A stretch of DNA of 64,000 nt from Paenibacillus sp. HWE-109 (GCF_022163125.1 NZ_CP091881.1:6014001-6078000); one strand, 5' to 3'. Positions 43,480 through 53,785 are shown, counted from the first letter of the stretch. Program-made: numbers and translations. The notes: generated by a model not told the origin, from the sequence alone.

Positions 43480-46400
43480 ATGCCGCCTGCAAACCACGAA
43501 ACGCTCCCAACTAATCGCCATCTCACCTACTCGCATACCCTTGCTCATTCCGTTATGCACATTGATCATAAGCTATGGCAATATTTCCACTATCAACAAA
43601 TTAATAACCGCTTGCACGCCTGGGCTTCAGCAGCCAAGGGATCATTCTTCCGCCAGCCGACAGAGTGGCAGCTAGTTCACGATAATCTTCATATCCAGCT
43701 CCCTCTCTTACCAGAGGGTTACCTCCCTTTCTCCGATGCAGGAAACGAGCAGCTCGGTGATACGGCAAAAGGGCAGCTGCTTGTCTCACTCTGTAAAGCG
43801 CTTTCTATTATGCATGAAGAACAATTTTACATGGGATTTTTACTGCCCGACATGCTGTTTTTCCATCCGCAAACCTTACACATTATCATCGATGTTCAAC
43901 CCTTCCCGTCGGCCAACGAGTTTATCAATCATTTGTTGACCGATTATCCGTTCGCTTCATTTTCACGTTACGCCAGAAGGTTTCTCCTATCGCGCGTGGC
44001 GGACTTTGAAGCTATTTATCTGCTGATCCAATCGCTTTACAGATCAATTCCGGCTTCTCTTCAACCGCTTGTTGAGCGTCTTCGCACTCAGCCGGAGTCT
44101 TTTCTATTTGCCAATGAAATTGCTGATCTCATTCTGATCAGTCTGGACATGCCCCCTGAGAATCAATCCGTCACCTACGTTGGGAAGAATTTGCTGCACC
44201 CGGCTGCGGCGCCTGTAACCGAGGAACAGCGGGAACATTTCCGTTATTTTCTGCAATCGGGCGGAGAACGGTTATTAGGACTCATCTGTGAAAATGAAGC
44301 GATTCGCTTCGATGTCTACACGCAGCATATTAACGAAGTGCTTGAGAATGGTTACTTTTTCAAAATTGTCTCCCAGTCACTGCCCTACGCCACTTTGCGG
44401 GAAGTCGTGACTCGAACCTTGCACATAGCCTACGGGATTCTACCCGGATCCGTGACCATGCTGCGCAACTTATCGCGGAAATTCGATCAACTGCTGAAGA
44501 AGCATTATGAAGGAGATGATATCCTTTATTTGGTTACAGAGTGGCTGGTTCTGTTTTTTTCATCGGTGATCCCCTTGTTTCCAGTTCAGAAGTTTTACTA
44601 CATTTTTGAAAACTGCGAGCATTTCGATGAAGATTCTCAGCTTATTCTGCGGAATTTCTGGAGAGAGCAAGGGCGCGTCATGGCCAGCTTGCATTTTACG
44701 TTTAGCGGCAGCCAGCTTCCTCAGCATTTTGCCGAGCTTTCTTTTCCAACGTTGAATATCCTTGATTCTGATCCGGCCATTTATAAGCAGTTGCTTGCCT
44801 CGCAGCTCGGCCGTGCTGATTCTACACTGCTTTGTGATCTCCAAGACTGGCTGCATGCGAACAAAATGAATATAAGCCACTGCCGAATTATTCTCGAGGA
44901 GCTTATTTCATCTAAGCAAATTCTGCTTACTGAAAGCGGCTGGCACAAGACCGCGACTTTTCATCTGGATGACAAAAAGTTGTATCCTCCAAGCTTGTTT
45001 GCTGGTCGCATCGCTCAACTGGACCCTGAAGAACTAGAACTATTGCGGCTCCTGTGCTGTTTGCCGATGCCCATCAATCTATTTTCCATGTTCACTGCTA
45101 ATGAGAAGGATTTGGGCAGCGTGCTGCCTTCTCTTACGCGATTAGCTGAGCTTGGGCTTGCTCATGTCAGTCACAATGACAGCGTATTTATCTCGAGCGA
45201 AATCACGCAATTGGTCTTGGAGCAGCTTGGAGCAGTTGCCCTAACAGCTTACTATCAAACCGCTTTGCGCTACCAACATCAGTTTCGCCCATTTGCCCTG
45301 CCGCAGCTTATAACGCTCTCCAGTTTGGCCAGTGAGTACAAAATCGAATACTATTTGTTGTTAAAATATTACAAGCAAATCCGCTCGCTTCTTTCGTACA
45401 GTCAGAAGATTGAATTGCTGGAGCGCATTAAATATTTGTTCGAAAAGCTCGAACGGCCGTATCTTATTTTCCTGGATCGGCTGCTGAGTCGCATCTACCA
45501 TCTTCTGAATCAATTTACGCTCTCAGAACAATTAGCCTCAACCGTTTATGAACATACCGGTAAAATTACGGATCGCTTTGCATGGACGTTCCTGCGCATC
45601 ATTCAAAACAAAGAAGACGTATATGAACTGCGTGATAAGCTGTTTCCTTACATCTTCGATGCAACGCAAGCTTTGGAGAATCGCGTCAGAGCAGCCTTTT
45701 TATTGAACACCAGCAATTTCTGCTTCCCCTTGCAAGATGAAGAAATGAGTCAGCTCCATATTTTCTATATGGAAACCGTGTATCCGAATCGAAACCAGTT
45801 GACACTGCGCCATTTCGCAGAAGTTTCGAATTATTATGCAATCAATCTATTGATCCACTTTCCTGAGCTCGAGGAATGGGCTTTATCGATCGCCGCCAAA
45901 TTGGAGCCGCTGCTGGATACGTCCCCGCATACGGATCTGATGCTCCGTCTGTATGACGTTTATTCCTACCAAAGCAATAATAAGCTGATCAATAAGTATG
46001 TGTACCACGGGATTGAGGGCGCCAAGCGCTCTGGCTACACGCTCAAGGAACAAGTCGGCCATCTGAACGCGATGGAATTCTCCCTGAACCAAGGCGATAT
46101 GGCAAGTTATCTGTATCACAAGGAACGCGTTGTCCAGGTGGACGAGCTGAGGCGGAAGGATTTGGCCGAGAATTATTTGACGAATCAACTTCTCTTCGCG
46201 CTGGAATGGGAGCAGTGGACAACGTTTCACGAGTTGGAAACGATTCTGATTGCTCAGCATATTACAGAGTCTAGCCAGGCCCTGCTATCCGTCTTTCAAG
46301 GCTATGCCGCTTTCCGGCAGCATCAACCCGTTCACATTCCTGCCTCGCTCGAAAATGAGCATAACGCGGTTTTCTTGGAGGCGCTGCTCCAGACAAGCCG

Positions 46401-47724
46401 CGGAAATCTGGACATGGCCTGCCAGCTTTTTGGGCAATTTATTGCCAAAAACAACTCTGGCCTTTTCACAGGTTGGGCTTATCGCGAACTGCTCGCTTTG
46501 CTGTTAAGGCTTAAATCGGAGCACGTGGAGGCAGGATTTGAACAATTTGAAACCTATATGAAACGGTATGCCTATGATGTCTTCTGGCCGGATTATTACC
46601 GGCTTTCAGCTGATCGGGCGATGCACGAAGGAGACATACAGTCTGCCATGCTGTATTTAAGGCGGGCCTTGAATGGCTATCAAATGATTCAAAAAGACAA
46701 CTGGCAGCCCTATTTGAAGGCATGTATGGAACTCGTCATTCAACCTTCCTTCTCTCCGGCTACCCCGGCTATCATGCAGAATGATTTTGTACTGAAAATG
46801 ATTGCGGACCGCGAACAGTGGCTGCTCCTATCGCTCGATTTGCAGATTATCATCGAGCTAAGCGAGCAAGTGACAGAAACCTTGGATTTGGTCACGACCA
46901 TGCAGCGGCTGACGAAAGCGCTATTTGACTACTTCCCGGTAATTCAGCTGGCTGTTACCTACAACTTGCTGCACGATAAGCAGAAGTACTTCGTTACCGC
47001 ATCCGGATTAAGAGACCACGATGAATTAGTGGCTTATCAAACCCGCAGTGAGGGCAGTACCACGCTGTCCTTCACCCTTTTTCAGCGCGGTGATCAAACG
47101 ATCACGCTGCAGGTCTATGTGGATGGCATGACCAAAACGAAACTCCAGCACATGGAGCACTTCCTTTCGTTCATTAAACCGCACATCATTAACGTTCTCC
47201 TCCATCGGGAGATGGTCATCGACAACCTGACCGGCTTTTATTTGCGGGGCCATTTCATGGAGAAGCTGAGAGATGAGTTCGAACTTTCCAGCCGCTATCA
47301 GCTGGATCTATCCGTTATCATGATCGATGTGGATAACTTTCGGCGAGTAAATGACTACGGGCATCCCGAAGGTGATCGCGTACTGCGGGAAATTGCCGAT
47401 ATCTTCCGCTTCAATTTACGGAAAAGCGACATCGCAGGGCGCTACGGCGGCGAGGAGCTTATTCTTATTTTGCCAAAAACTGATGGCAAAGAAGCACTCA
47501 AGATCGCCCGCCAATTGCGCAGTGAGATTGAGAAGGAATTCGCCTTCGGGCGGCCTTACACGATCACCGTCAGCGTGGGGGTCTCCTCCCTCGAGCTCTG
47601 CCAGCCGAGCTCCGTAGAGCAGCTTATCGAGCAGGCAGATATGGCCGAGATTACGGCGAAGAAGACAGGGAAAAACAAGGTCGTTGCGGCTTGGGAAAAC
47701 GAAGACTTTCGACAAGACGACTAA
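43480..47724 (+). CDS. Large diguanylate cyclase with degenerate kinase-like and STAND-like front end
   Basis: A 1414-residue cytoplasmic protein. Residues about 55-160 resemble a decayed Ser/Thr kinase lobe (LCKALSIMHEEQFYMGFL, IIIDVQPFP near the position of HRD and DFG). A STAND-like ATPase region follows, with the P-loop position reading QSGGERLLGLI, which lacks the Walker Lys. A long helical TPR-like section (about 550-1090) leads to a GAF-like domain (about 1110-1240) and a C-terminal GGDEF domain with the active GGEEL and an RKSD inhibitory site. It should make c-di-GMP. The ribosome site AGGAGGAGGGGG is unusually strong. Confidence 0.85.
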   Translation: MPPANHETLPTNRHLTYSHTLAHSVMHIDHKLWQYFHYQQINNRLHAWASAAKGSFFRQPTEWQLVHDNLHIQLPLLPEGYLPFSDAGNEQLGDTAKGQLLVSLCKALSIMHEEQFYMGFLLPDMLFFHPQTLHIIIDVQPFPSANEFINHLLTDYPFASFSRYARRFLLSRVADFEAIYLLIQSLYRSIPASLQPLVERLRTQPESFLFANEIADLILISLDMPPENQSVTYVGKNLLHPAAAPVTEEQREHFRYFLQSGGERLLGLICENEAIRFDVYTQHINEVLENGYFFKIVSQSLPYATLREVVTRTLHIAYGILPGSVTMLRNLSRKFDQLLKKHYEGDDILYLVTEWLVLFFSSVIPLFPVQKFYYIFENCEHFDEDSQLILRNFWREQGRVMASLHFTFSGSQLPQHFAELSFPTLNILDSDPAIYKQLLASQLGRADSTLLCDLQDWLHANKMNISHCRIILEELISSKQILLTESGWHKTATFHLDDKKLYPPSLFAGRIAQLDPEELELLRLLCCLPMPINLFSMFTANEKDLGSVLPSLTRLAELGLAHVSHNDSVFISSEITQLVLEQLGAVALTAYYQTALRYQHQFRPFALPQLITLSSLASEYKIEYYLLLKYYKQIRSLLSYSQKIELLERIKYLFEKLERPYLIFLDRLLSRIYHLLNQFTLSEQLASTVYEHTGKITDRFAWTFLRIIQNKEDVYELRDKLFPYIFDATQALENRVRAAFLLNTSNFCFPLQDEEMSQLHIFYMETVYPNRNQLTLRHFAEVSNYYAINLLIHFPELEEWALSIAAKLEPLLDTSPHTDLMLRLYDVYSYQSNNKLINKYVYHGIEGAKRSGYTLKEQVGHLNAMEFSLNQGDMASYLYHKERVVQVDELRRKDLAENYLTNQLLFALEWEQWTTFHELETILIAQHITESSQALLSVFQGYAAFRQHQPVHIPASLENEHNAVFLEALLQTSRGNLDMACQLFGQFIAKNNSGLFTGWAYRELLALLLRLKSEHVEAGFEQFETYMKRYAYDVFWPDYYRLSADRAMHEGDIQSAMLYLRRALNGYQMIQKDNWQPYLKACMELVIQPSFSPATPAIMQNDFVLKMIADREQWLLLSLDLQIIIELSEQVTETLDLVTTMQRLTKALFDYFPVIQLAVTYNLLHDKQKYFVTASGLRDHDELVAYQTRSEGSTTLSFTLFQRGDQTITLQVYVDGMTKTKLQHMEHFLSFIKPHIINVLLHREMVIDNLTGFYLRGHFMEKLRDEFELSSRYQLDLSVIMIDVDNFRRVNDYGHPEGDRVLREIADIFRFNLRKSDIAGRYGGEELILILPKTDGKEALKIARQLRSEIEKEFAFGRPYTITVSVGVSSLELCQPSSVEQLIEQADMAEITAKKTGKNKVVAAWENEDFRQDD

Positions 47725-47725
47725 T

Positions 47726-48000
47726 AAGAGCCCTTAGGAGCTTCAGTTTGTGATAAAAGGGACTATTGGCGCGGATTAAGAGTCCTTGGAGGTATCTAAT
47801 TGGGGGGCTTCATGTGAGTCTGGTATGGAATCTTGAAATTAGCTAGTTTAAATAGATGGTTAGGAGAACGCTGAGAGTGGCAGATAACGACAAATAGCAG
47901 CTACTCAAAGGAATAAGAACCTTTGGGAGCTGCTATTTGCGATATAAGGGGTATTGGAGTGAAATAAGAGCCCCTAAGGGCTCTTATTTGTCGCAGATTG
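47726..48000. repeat. Intergenic hairpin repeat block
   Basis: Two related segments recur: one from 47726 (AAGAGCCCTTAGGAGCT, then TTTGTGATAAAAGGG, TATTGG, GGATTAAGAG) and one from 47913 with the same order. The second carries a near-perfect 20-bp stem at 47891-47939 (CAAATAGCAGCT with AGCTGCTATTTG) and a perfect 12-bp stem at 47962-47989 (AAATAAGAGCCC with GGGCTCTTATTT). The last stem, with a T-rich end, can terminate the GGDEF gene and the second cysC. No coding frame is credible here. Confidence 0.7.
47962..47989. terminator. Perfect stem-loop usable as terminator in both directions
   Basis: A 12-bp perfect stem with a CTAA loop between the convergent GGDEF gene and second cysC. T tracts are short (three T), so termination strength is uncertain. 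Confidence 0.55.
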
Positions 48001-48011
48001 GGAGGCTGTTC

Positions 48012-48614
48012 CTACTCAGACAACAACCCGCGTTCTATCAAACAGGAAAGAATCAAACTTACAGACTCATCCACATTCAATCGATCGGTGGGAACGACGA
48101 GATCAGGTGCGATGGGTTCCTCATACGGTGAACTTATCCCCGTAAAGTCAGCGATCTCGTTGTTACGTGCTTTGCGATATAAACCTTTCGGATCTCTGGT
48201 TTCGCAGGCCTCCAGTGAACATGACACAAAGACCTCGACAAAAGCATCTTCAGCAAACAAGCGCCTCACAGCTGCTCGCTCTTCACGGAAGGGGGAAATT
48301 AAGGAAGTGATCGCGACTACGCCCGCATCCACGAGTATTTTCGCCATTTCGCCTGTTCGACGGATGTTCTCTTTGCGATCCTCGGCACTGAATCCGAGAT
48401 CCTGGTTTAGGCCCAATCGGAGATTATCTCCGTCTAGTACGTATGAGCGAATCTTTTTATCAGCGAAAAGTCTCCGTTCCAGCGCTTGCGCCAGTGTGGA
48501 TTTTCCAGAGCCGGATAGGCCCGTGAACCAGATGACCATGCTTTTATAGCCGTTTAGGGAAGATCTTAGTTCATTAGAGATGGAGGAGGATTGCTCTGTT
48601 AGGTGTTTATTCAT
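48012..48614 (-). CDS. cysC: Adenylylsulfate (APS) kinase, copy 2
   Basis: A 200-residue PAPS-forming kinase. The P-loop GLSGSGKSTLAQ, DGDNLRLGLNQDLGF, the RRTGEMAKILVDAG stretch, GLYRKARNNEI and FTGISSPYEEP are intact. It is clearly a paralogue of the copy at 16517, though with many substitutions. It stands alone between the hairpin repeats and the SLH gene with no sulfate-assimilation partners visible in the window. Confidence 0.93.
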   Translation of the reverse strand: MNKHLTEQSSSISNELRSSLNGYKSMVIWFTGLSGSGKSTLAQALERRLFADKKIRSYVLDGDNLRLGLNQDLGFSAEDRKENIRRTGEMAKILVDAGVVAITSLISPFREERAAVRRLFAEDAFVEVFVSCSLEACETRDPKGLYRKARNNEIADFTGISSPYEEPIAPDLVVPTDRLNVDESVSLILSCLIERGLLSE

Positions 48615-48773
48615 CGAAGTCGGTCTCCCTCTTTCTTTTATGCAGAATCCATATTGTTTTTTATTTATTCCATATAAAAGTCTAAAAATCCTCCCAAAGT
48701 GGCAATATAGCAGTTCTGCCTGTTCTCGGGTCTTATATCCTGCTGCCAGGGTAGAGGCTGATTCGTTTAATAC

Positions 48774-51700
48774 CTACTTTTTAAGCTGTATCGCTCTTAA
48801 AATGATAGTCACCGCTTCAGCGCGTGTGGTATTCGCTTTCGGCTTCAACGTGCCGTCCTCGTATCCGTTAAATAAAGCTTTAGCCGTTGCTGCAGCTAGC
48901 GCGGCGCGAGCCCAGTCAGATATTTCAGCGTTATCCTTAAAGCTGTCTATACGGTCCCCCGCAGCGGTGATCTGTGCAGCGCGAATGGCAATTACCGCCA
49001 TTTGTTCGCGGGTAATCAAGTCGTCAGGACCAAAGGCGCTTGCGCTATATCCCGTAACCACGCCCAGTGCGGCAGCAATCTCAATGGCATTTCGCGCCCA
49101 ATGAGCCTGCGTATCGCCAAAAGCTTTCCCTGTTTGTGCCTGTAGATGAAAGGCTTTTACAATCATAGTAACAAACTCAGCTCTTGTGATCTGATTATTC
49201 GGCTTAAACGTATGATCCGAATAGCCATCTATTATGCCTAGTTGAATCGAATCACGAATGCTCGTTTCGGCCCAATGCCCCTTGATATCGCCAAAATTCA
49301 CGACTTCTACTGGGGGATTAGTCGTCGTCTTTTTATCCGTTACCAGAACAGCAAACTTCGTAAAATGACGAATAGATCCGGATACCGTTCCTTGGGTCTG
49401 ATCTATCTTCTGATCATCCAGCAGCTCCCACTTCTGGTTGTGCTCGTTCAATCCATAAAGTGCGGCTGATGATTTAGAAAAATCAATCTTTGCCTTGTCA
49501 AAAGGCAAGGTAATAACGACAGCCTTGATGAAATCACCGGCTTTATCTTTGGTAATCTCGTAGATCTCACTTGCCAAGCCCATTGAATTGTCAGAAGGCA
49601 GGCTGGAAGTGCCGCTAATTTTATTCACTGTAACCTGAGTATCGGTATCCACTGCGCCTAGCGGCACATCAATTTGGACCCCATTTAAGATTAACGTTCC
49701 ACCGCGAGCTGCCCATATCGTTCCGACATTACTAGGACCGCTTCCGCCTCCTCCACCATTGCTGTATACCGCTGCTGCTCTATTCACGTACACAAGATAA
49801 GTTTTACTTGAACCATCTAGAGCTGTTATCACTAATTCCATTCGATTATTACCTATATCAAGCGGCAGCGATTGTGTTGCCTGACCAGTAGTTAAGTTAA
49901 ATGGACCTACCACAAGGACATTACCATTATTGTACAAGCTACCCAGTATGGCGGAATTGCGATCATACACGCTAGCCGTAACATTCATGCTTGAGATTGG
50001 ATTAGTCACATTAAAATGATACGTTGTTCCCGTCACAGAATCGGGAATTAAGGTCAATCCCCCGCTGCTTAGCGTCAATCCGCTCAAACTGGGATTGCCC
50101 GCCGGAGCAGCAGACCGAGTGACCACCACTGTATAGGATGCCATCGTTCCATCCTGCGCAGTGACCATATATGTCACTGGCGAAGTGAAATCGTTCGCCG
50201 TCGTTCCGCTCACTTGCGCGGTCGAACCTACCTTCACCGTCGACCCTGCGGAACTCGTGAACGTTGCCACTAAGGACGACACGGCTGTTCCATTAGGCAC
50301 GGTTAATGCGATATTCGCGCCATTAATCGTTCCTACTACCGCTGGGGACAATCCTTGGAAGCTGAACGCCGTCAGGTCCTTCACACTGCTCGCCGCCGCA
50401 ACATTTACCGTCACGATCCAGTTCTGGGTGCTGTCATCCGCTGCTCTCACCAAGTACGTGACCGGGTTTGTAAAGTTGTTAACTGTCGAGTTACTGGTCT
50501 GCCCCCTGGAACCTACCTTCGCAAAAGCTCCGGGAGATAAAGTGAACACGGCCTTCAAGCTGGTTACATTGGTACCGTACACCACTTGAATCACAACTGT
50601 GTGCGCGGTGGCATCAATGACAGCTGGACCGGTTTGCTGAGGAAAGCTAAATGCCGTAATAGCTTTCGCACTGCTAAATGCAGCGGTTACGGTAACTGTC
50701 CAGTTCTGCGTAATACCGTTCTGTGCTTTAACCACATAAACAACCGGATTCGTGAAATTATTTGCAGTCGTGCCGCTCACTTGATCCGTAGTCCCGACCT
50801 TGGCAGTGGCTCCTGCAGATAAAGTGAACACAGCTTTTAAGTTGGTTAGACTCGTGCCATTAGCCACTTGAATCGCAACTGTATGATCGGTAGCATCAAT
50901 TACCGCTTGGCCGGTTTGCTGAGTTAAACTGAATGCTGTAATCTCATTTTCGGTACCTACCGCAACGGTTACAGTAACCTTCCAGTTTTGCACAGTACCA
51001 TTCTCTGCTTTGACAACATAAGTGACTGGATTTGTGAAATCGTTCACGGTCGTGCCGCTTGCCTGATCTATGGTGCCGACCTTCACCGTTGCTTCTGCCG
51101 ATAAAACAAACGTTGCCACCAAGTTGTTCACGCTGGCACCACTCATCACTTCAATCTCTACCGTATGTGCAACCGCATCGATGATGGCAGAACCGGTTTG
51201 CTCAGGCAAACCGAATGATAGGAACTCATTCGCATCGTTCGCTTTCACATTCACCGTGTACGTTGTCTTCGTTGTTCCATCCGTCGCCGTTACGATAACC
51301 TTCTTGCCCGTCGCCAATCGGGTAGCTGCGGTTACTCCATCTGCATCATAAACTTCAAACACTGCATCCGCTGCTGGCGTAATTGCTGCCTTAAATGCAG
51401 CTAACGTTGTACCATAGGGAATGTCCGTTATGCTTTCGCTAGTTGTTCCTCCTATACTTACATTTCCGATCGTGGAAGTCAGCGTTGCATTAGAATTGGG
51501 TACAATCCATTTCGCATACAAGATCGTATTAACAGCTATAGCAAATGAATCCCCCGGTTTATAGGAAACGCCATTGCCATCCGCCTGCGTGTTCCATCCA
51601 TTGAAAACATGGCCTGGCTTGATTAAGTTAATCATGCCGGAATAAACGTCAGCTTTTACACCTTGCATGAAAGAATGACTCGTCGGAACAGTTCCACTAG

Positions 51701-53657
51701 TACTCCCATTCCCGTCATAGTCCAAGTAAACCTGAATAGCTGACAAATAAGGATACCCGTTATTATGCAAGGCATCTATCGTCCATACATTCGCAAAATC
51801 CCAAATATGAGCACTATCTGCTTCATAAGTACTTTTAGCCTGCATCTGCACAGTAGATTGGCCCAGGCCTCCTGCAGAGACCGATTGTGCTGTTGTCATC
51901 GTGTCGTAGAAACTGTTGGTAGCCACTCCCCCGCCACCCAGATGACTATCCAGTCTTTCTCCAACCAAACCGCCTGCATCGATACTTCCACTCACTTTCC
52001 CAGTGGCGTAGCTGTTGTTAATCATTCCGCCGCCGTTTTGCCCGGTCAAACCTCCTACCTTCTCATTGCCCGCCACTTGCCCTGAGGCGTAACTATCGTT
52101 AATAAATCCATATCGGTTCCTACCTACCAACCCGCCTACATATTCACTATCAGCACTTCCGCTTACTTGCCCTGAGGCGTAGCTGCTCTTGACCTCCCCA
52201 CTCTCGTAGTTATAATTAGTCCCAACTAAGCCGCCAACTTCATATCTCCCACCCACTTCCCCTGTGGCAAAACTATGGCTGATTGTTCCTCCATTGTTGT
52301 CGCCAACTAAACCGCCCACTTGAGTACTTAAATCACTTCCACTCAGATTCACATTCCCCGTGGCATAGCTGTAGCTAATAGTTCCACTCGTGCTGAAGCC
52401 AATCAAACCGCCCACTTGAAAACTTGAATTACCGCCGTTCACATGGCCTGTGGCGTAGCTATTCAGGATGTTTCCACCTTGGGAATTATCGTTTTTGCCA
52501 ATCAAACCGCCTATACTATAACTTTCATCCGTCCCACTCACATTACCTGTAGCGTAGCTGCCGCTGATTTCTCCGTTGTTATTCGTAGCAGCCAAGCCAC
52601 CTGCATAGGGACTCCCATAGGCAACAGCAGGATTTGGTAGCAAGCTCACATTACCTGCAGCGTAGCTGTTGGTAATTTTGCCATAAGACGCGTTCCCAAC
52701 CAGACCGCCTGCGACAAAGCTTCCGCTCACATCCCCTATAGCGTAACTGTCACTGATCGTCCCACTTCGGCTGGAACCAAGCAAGCCGCCTATCACTTCA
52801 CCTCCGCTTACCTTCCCTGAAGCATAGCTGTCTCTGATCGTGCCATTCTCGTTGTATCCAACTAAGCCGCCAGCATTCCTATCCGTACTTGCGACCAAGC
52901 TCACATTGCCTGAAGCGTAGCTGCCGCTGATCGTTCCATCTGACTTGTAACCAACCAAGCCGCCTACATATTTATTTCCGCTTACAATCCCTGCAGCATG
53001 GCTGCCGCTGATAATTCCGCTGTTGGAATCACCAACCAAGCCGCCTACGTTTTCGCTCCCGCTCACATCCACTGCAGCATAACTGTCCTTAATCTCTCCA
53101 TTGTTGTTGCTGCCAGTCAAACCGCCTACACTATAGTCTCCACTCACACTTCCTGTAGCGAAGCTGTTTTCTATTGTTCCTCCATCGTTCAAACCAACCA
53201 ACGCGGCTACTGCATAACCACTATGAATAGATACATTTTCCAGCTTCATATTCGCAACAGAACTTCCATTTCCGATACTCCCAAATAAGCCAGAGAAATC
53301 GCCATTATGTATCGTTAGCCCCGTTATTTGATATCCGTTACCATCCATGTGACCTTTAAATGGCGTGTCCTGATTACCTATAGGAACCCAGCCCGGTGCG
53401 GCATAACTGCTCAAATCAATAGGACCTGTCAGCTGAAAATAAAGATTCCCATCCAAGTAACTGCCCCTGACTTTATTCAGTTGATTGGCCGTTCCGATGA
53501 GGTACGGTTTGCTGAATGACCCCTCTCCTGAAAAATCAATTGCCGCAGAAACTTTCCTGCTTCCAACTCCACCGCCTGAGATCGCGCCGAACACGACCAT
53601 AATCACCAATATCATAGTCATAACTCTATTTCCCAATTTCCGCATTCCTTGCTCCAC
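48774..53657 (-). CDS. Giant SLH surface protein with GLUG repeats, 1627 residues
   Basis: A secreted cell-surface protein. The signal peptide (about residues 1-38) ends near VSAAI. Residues about 145-570 are a run of GLUG-type repeats with the core VGGLVG followed by GxISxSYAxG. A Listeria-Bacteroides beta repeat (about 645-718, GYPYL...WNTQADGNGVSYKPG) comes next, then four or five modules built around KAITAFSFPQQTG-type strands (about 720-1200), a beta-rich region (about 1300-1440) and three SLH domains (about 1455-1627, with ITRAE, ITREQ and TTRAE motifs). SLH domains bind pyruvylated wall polymer. GTG 53657 follows AAAGG. Confidence 0.92.
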   Translation of the reverse strand: MEQGMRKLGNRVMTMILVIMVVFGAISGGGVGSRKVSAAIDFSGEGSFSKPYLIGTANQLNKVRGSYLDGNLYFQLTGPIDLSSYAAPGWVPIGNQDTPFKGHMDGNGYQITGLTIHNGDFSGLFGSIGNGSSVANMKLENVSIHSGYAVAALVGLNDGGTIENSFATGSVSGDYSVGGLTGSNNNGEIKDSYAAVDVSGSENVGGLVGDSNSGIISGSHAAGIVSGNKYVGGLVGYKSDGTISGSYASGNVSLVASTDRNAGGLVGYNENGTIRDSYASGKVSGGEVIGGLLGSSRSGTISDSYAIGDVSGSFVAGGLVGNASYGKITNSYAAGNVSLLPNPAVAYGSPYAGGLAATNNNGEISGSYATGNVSGTDESYSIGGLIGKNDNSQGGNILNSYATGHVNGGNSSFQVGGLIGFSTSGTISYSYATGNVNLSGSDLSTQVGGLVGDNNGGTISHSFATGEVGGRYEVGGLVGTNYNYESGEVKSSYASGQVSGSADSEYVGGLVGRNRYGFINDSYASGQVAGNEKVGGLTGQNGGGMINNSYATGKVSGSIDAGGLVGERLDSHLGGGGVATNSFYDTMTTAQSVSAGGLGQSTVQMQAKSTYEADSAHIWDFANVWTIDALHNNGYPYLSAIQVYLDYDGNGSTSGTVPTSHSFMQGVKADVYSGMINLIKPGHVFNGWNTQADGNGVSYKPGDSFAIAVNTILYAKWIVPNSNATLTSTIGNVSIGGTTSESITDIPYGTTLAAFKAAITPAADAVFEVYDADGVTAATRLATGKKVIVTATDGTTKTTYTVNVKANDANEFLSFGLPEQTGSAIIDAVAHTVEIEVMSGASVNNLVATFVLSAEATVKVGTIDQASGTTVNDFTNPVTYVVKAENGTVQNWKVTVTVAVGTENEITAFSLTQQTGQAVIDATDHTVAIQVANGTSLTNLKAVFTLSAGATAKVGTTDQVSGTTANNFTNPVVYVVKAQNGITQNWTVTVTAAFSSAKAITAFSFPQQTGPAVIDATAHTVVIQVVYGTNVTSLKAVFTLSPGAFAKVGSRGQTSNSTVNNFTNPVTYLVRAADDSTQNWIVTVNVAAASSVKDLTAFSFQGLSPAVVGTINGANIALTVPNGTAVSSLVATFTSSAGSTVKVGSTAQVSGTTANDFTSPVTYMVTAQDGTMASYTVVVTRSAAPAGNPSLSGLTLSSGGLTLIPDSVTGTTYHFNVTNPISSMNVTASVYDRNSAILGSLYNNGNVLVVGPFNLTTGQATQSLPLDIGNNRMELVITALDGSSKTYLVYVNRAAAVYSNGGGGGSGPSNVGTIWAARGGTLILNGVQIDVPLGAVDTDTQVTVNKISGTSSLPSDNSMGLASEIYEITKDKAGDFIKAVVITLPFDKAKIDFSKSSAALYGLNEHNQKWELLDDQKIDQTQGTVSGSIRHFTKFAVLVTDKKTTTNPPVEVVNFGDIKGHWAETSIRDSIQLGIIDGYSDHTFKPNNQITRAEFVTMIVKAFHLQAQTGKAFGDTQAHWARNAIEIAAALGVVTGYSASAFGPDDLITREQMAVIAIRAAQITAAGDRIDSFKDNAEISDWARAALAAATAKALFNGYEDGTLKPKANTTRAEAVTIILRAIQLKK

Positions 53658-53752
53658 TCCATCCTTTGCTTTCTGAAAAATGCATTAAACCCTACAATAA
53701 GTCTACAGCAGCCCAATAAAAGGATAATGAAAAATAATCCAATAAATAGAAG

Positions 53753-53785
53753 AAAACCGCATAGCATCACTGCTTCGCGGTTTTT
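53753..53785 (-). terminator. Terminator downstream of the TOPRIM-like gene
   Basis: Minus-strand AAAACCGC pairs with GCGGTTTT and AGCA with TGCT around GTGA, followed by a short T-rich tail. It lies about 80 nt past the TOPRIM-like stop codon and before the SLH promoter region. Confidence 0.65.
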
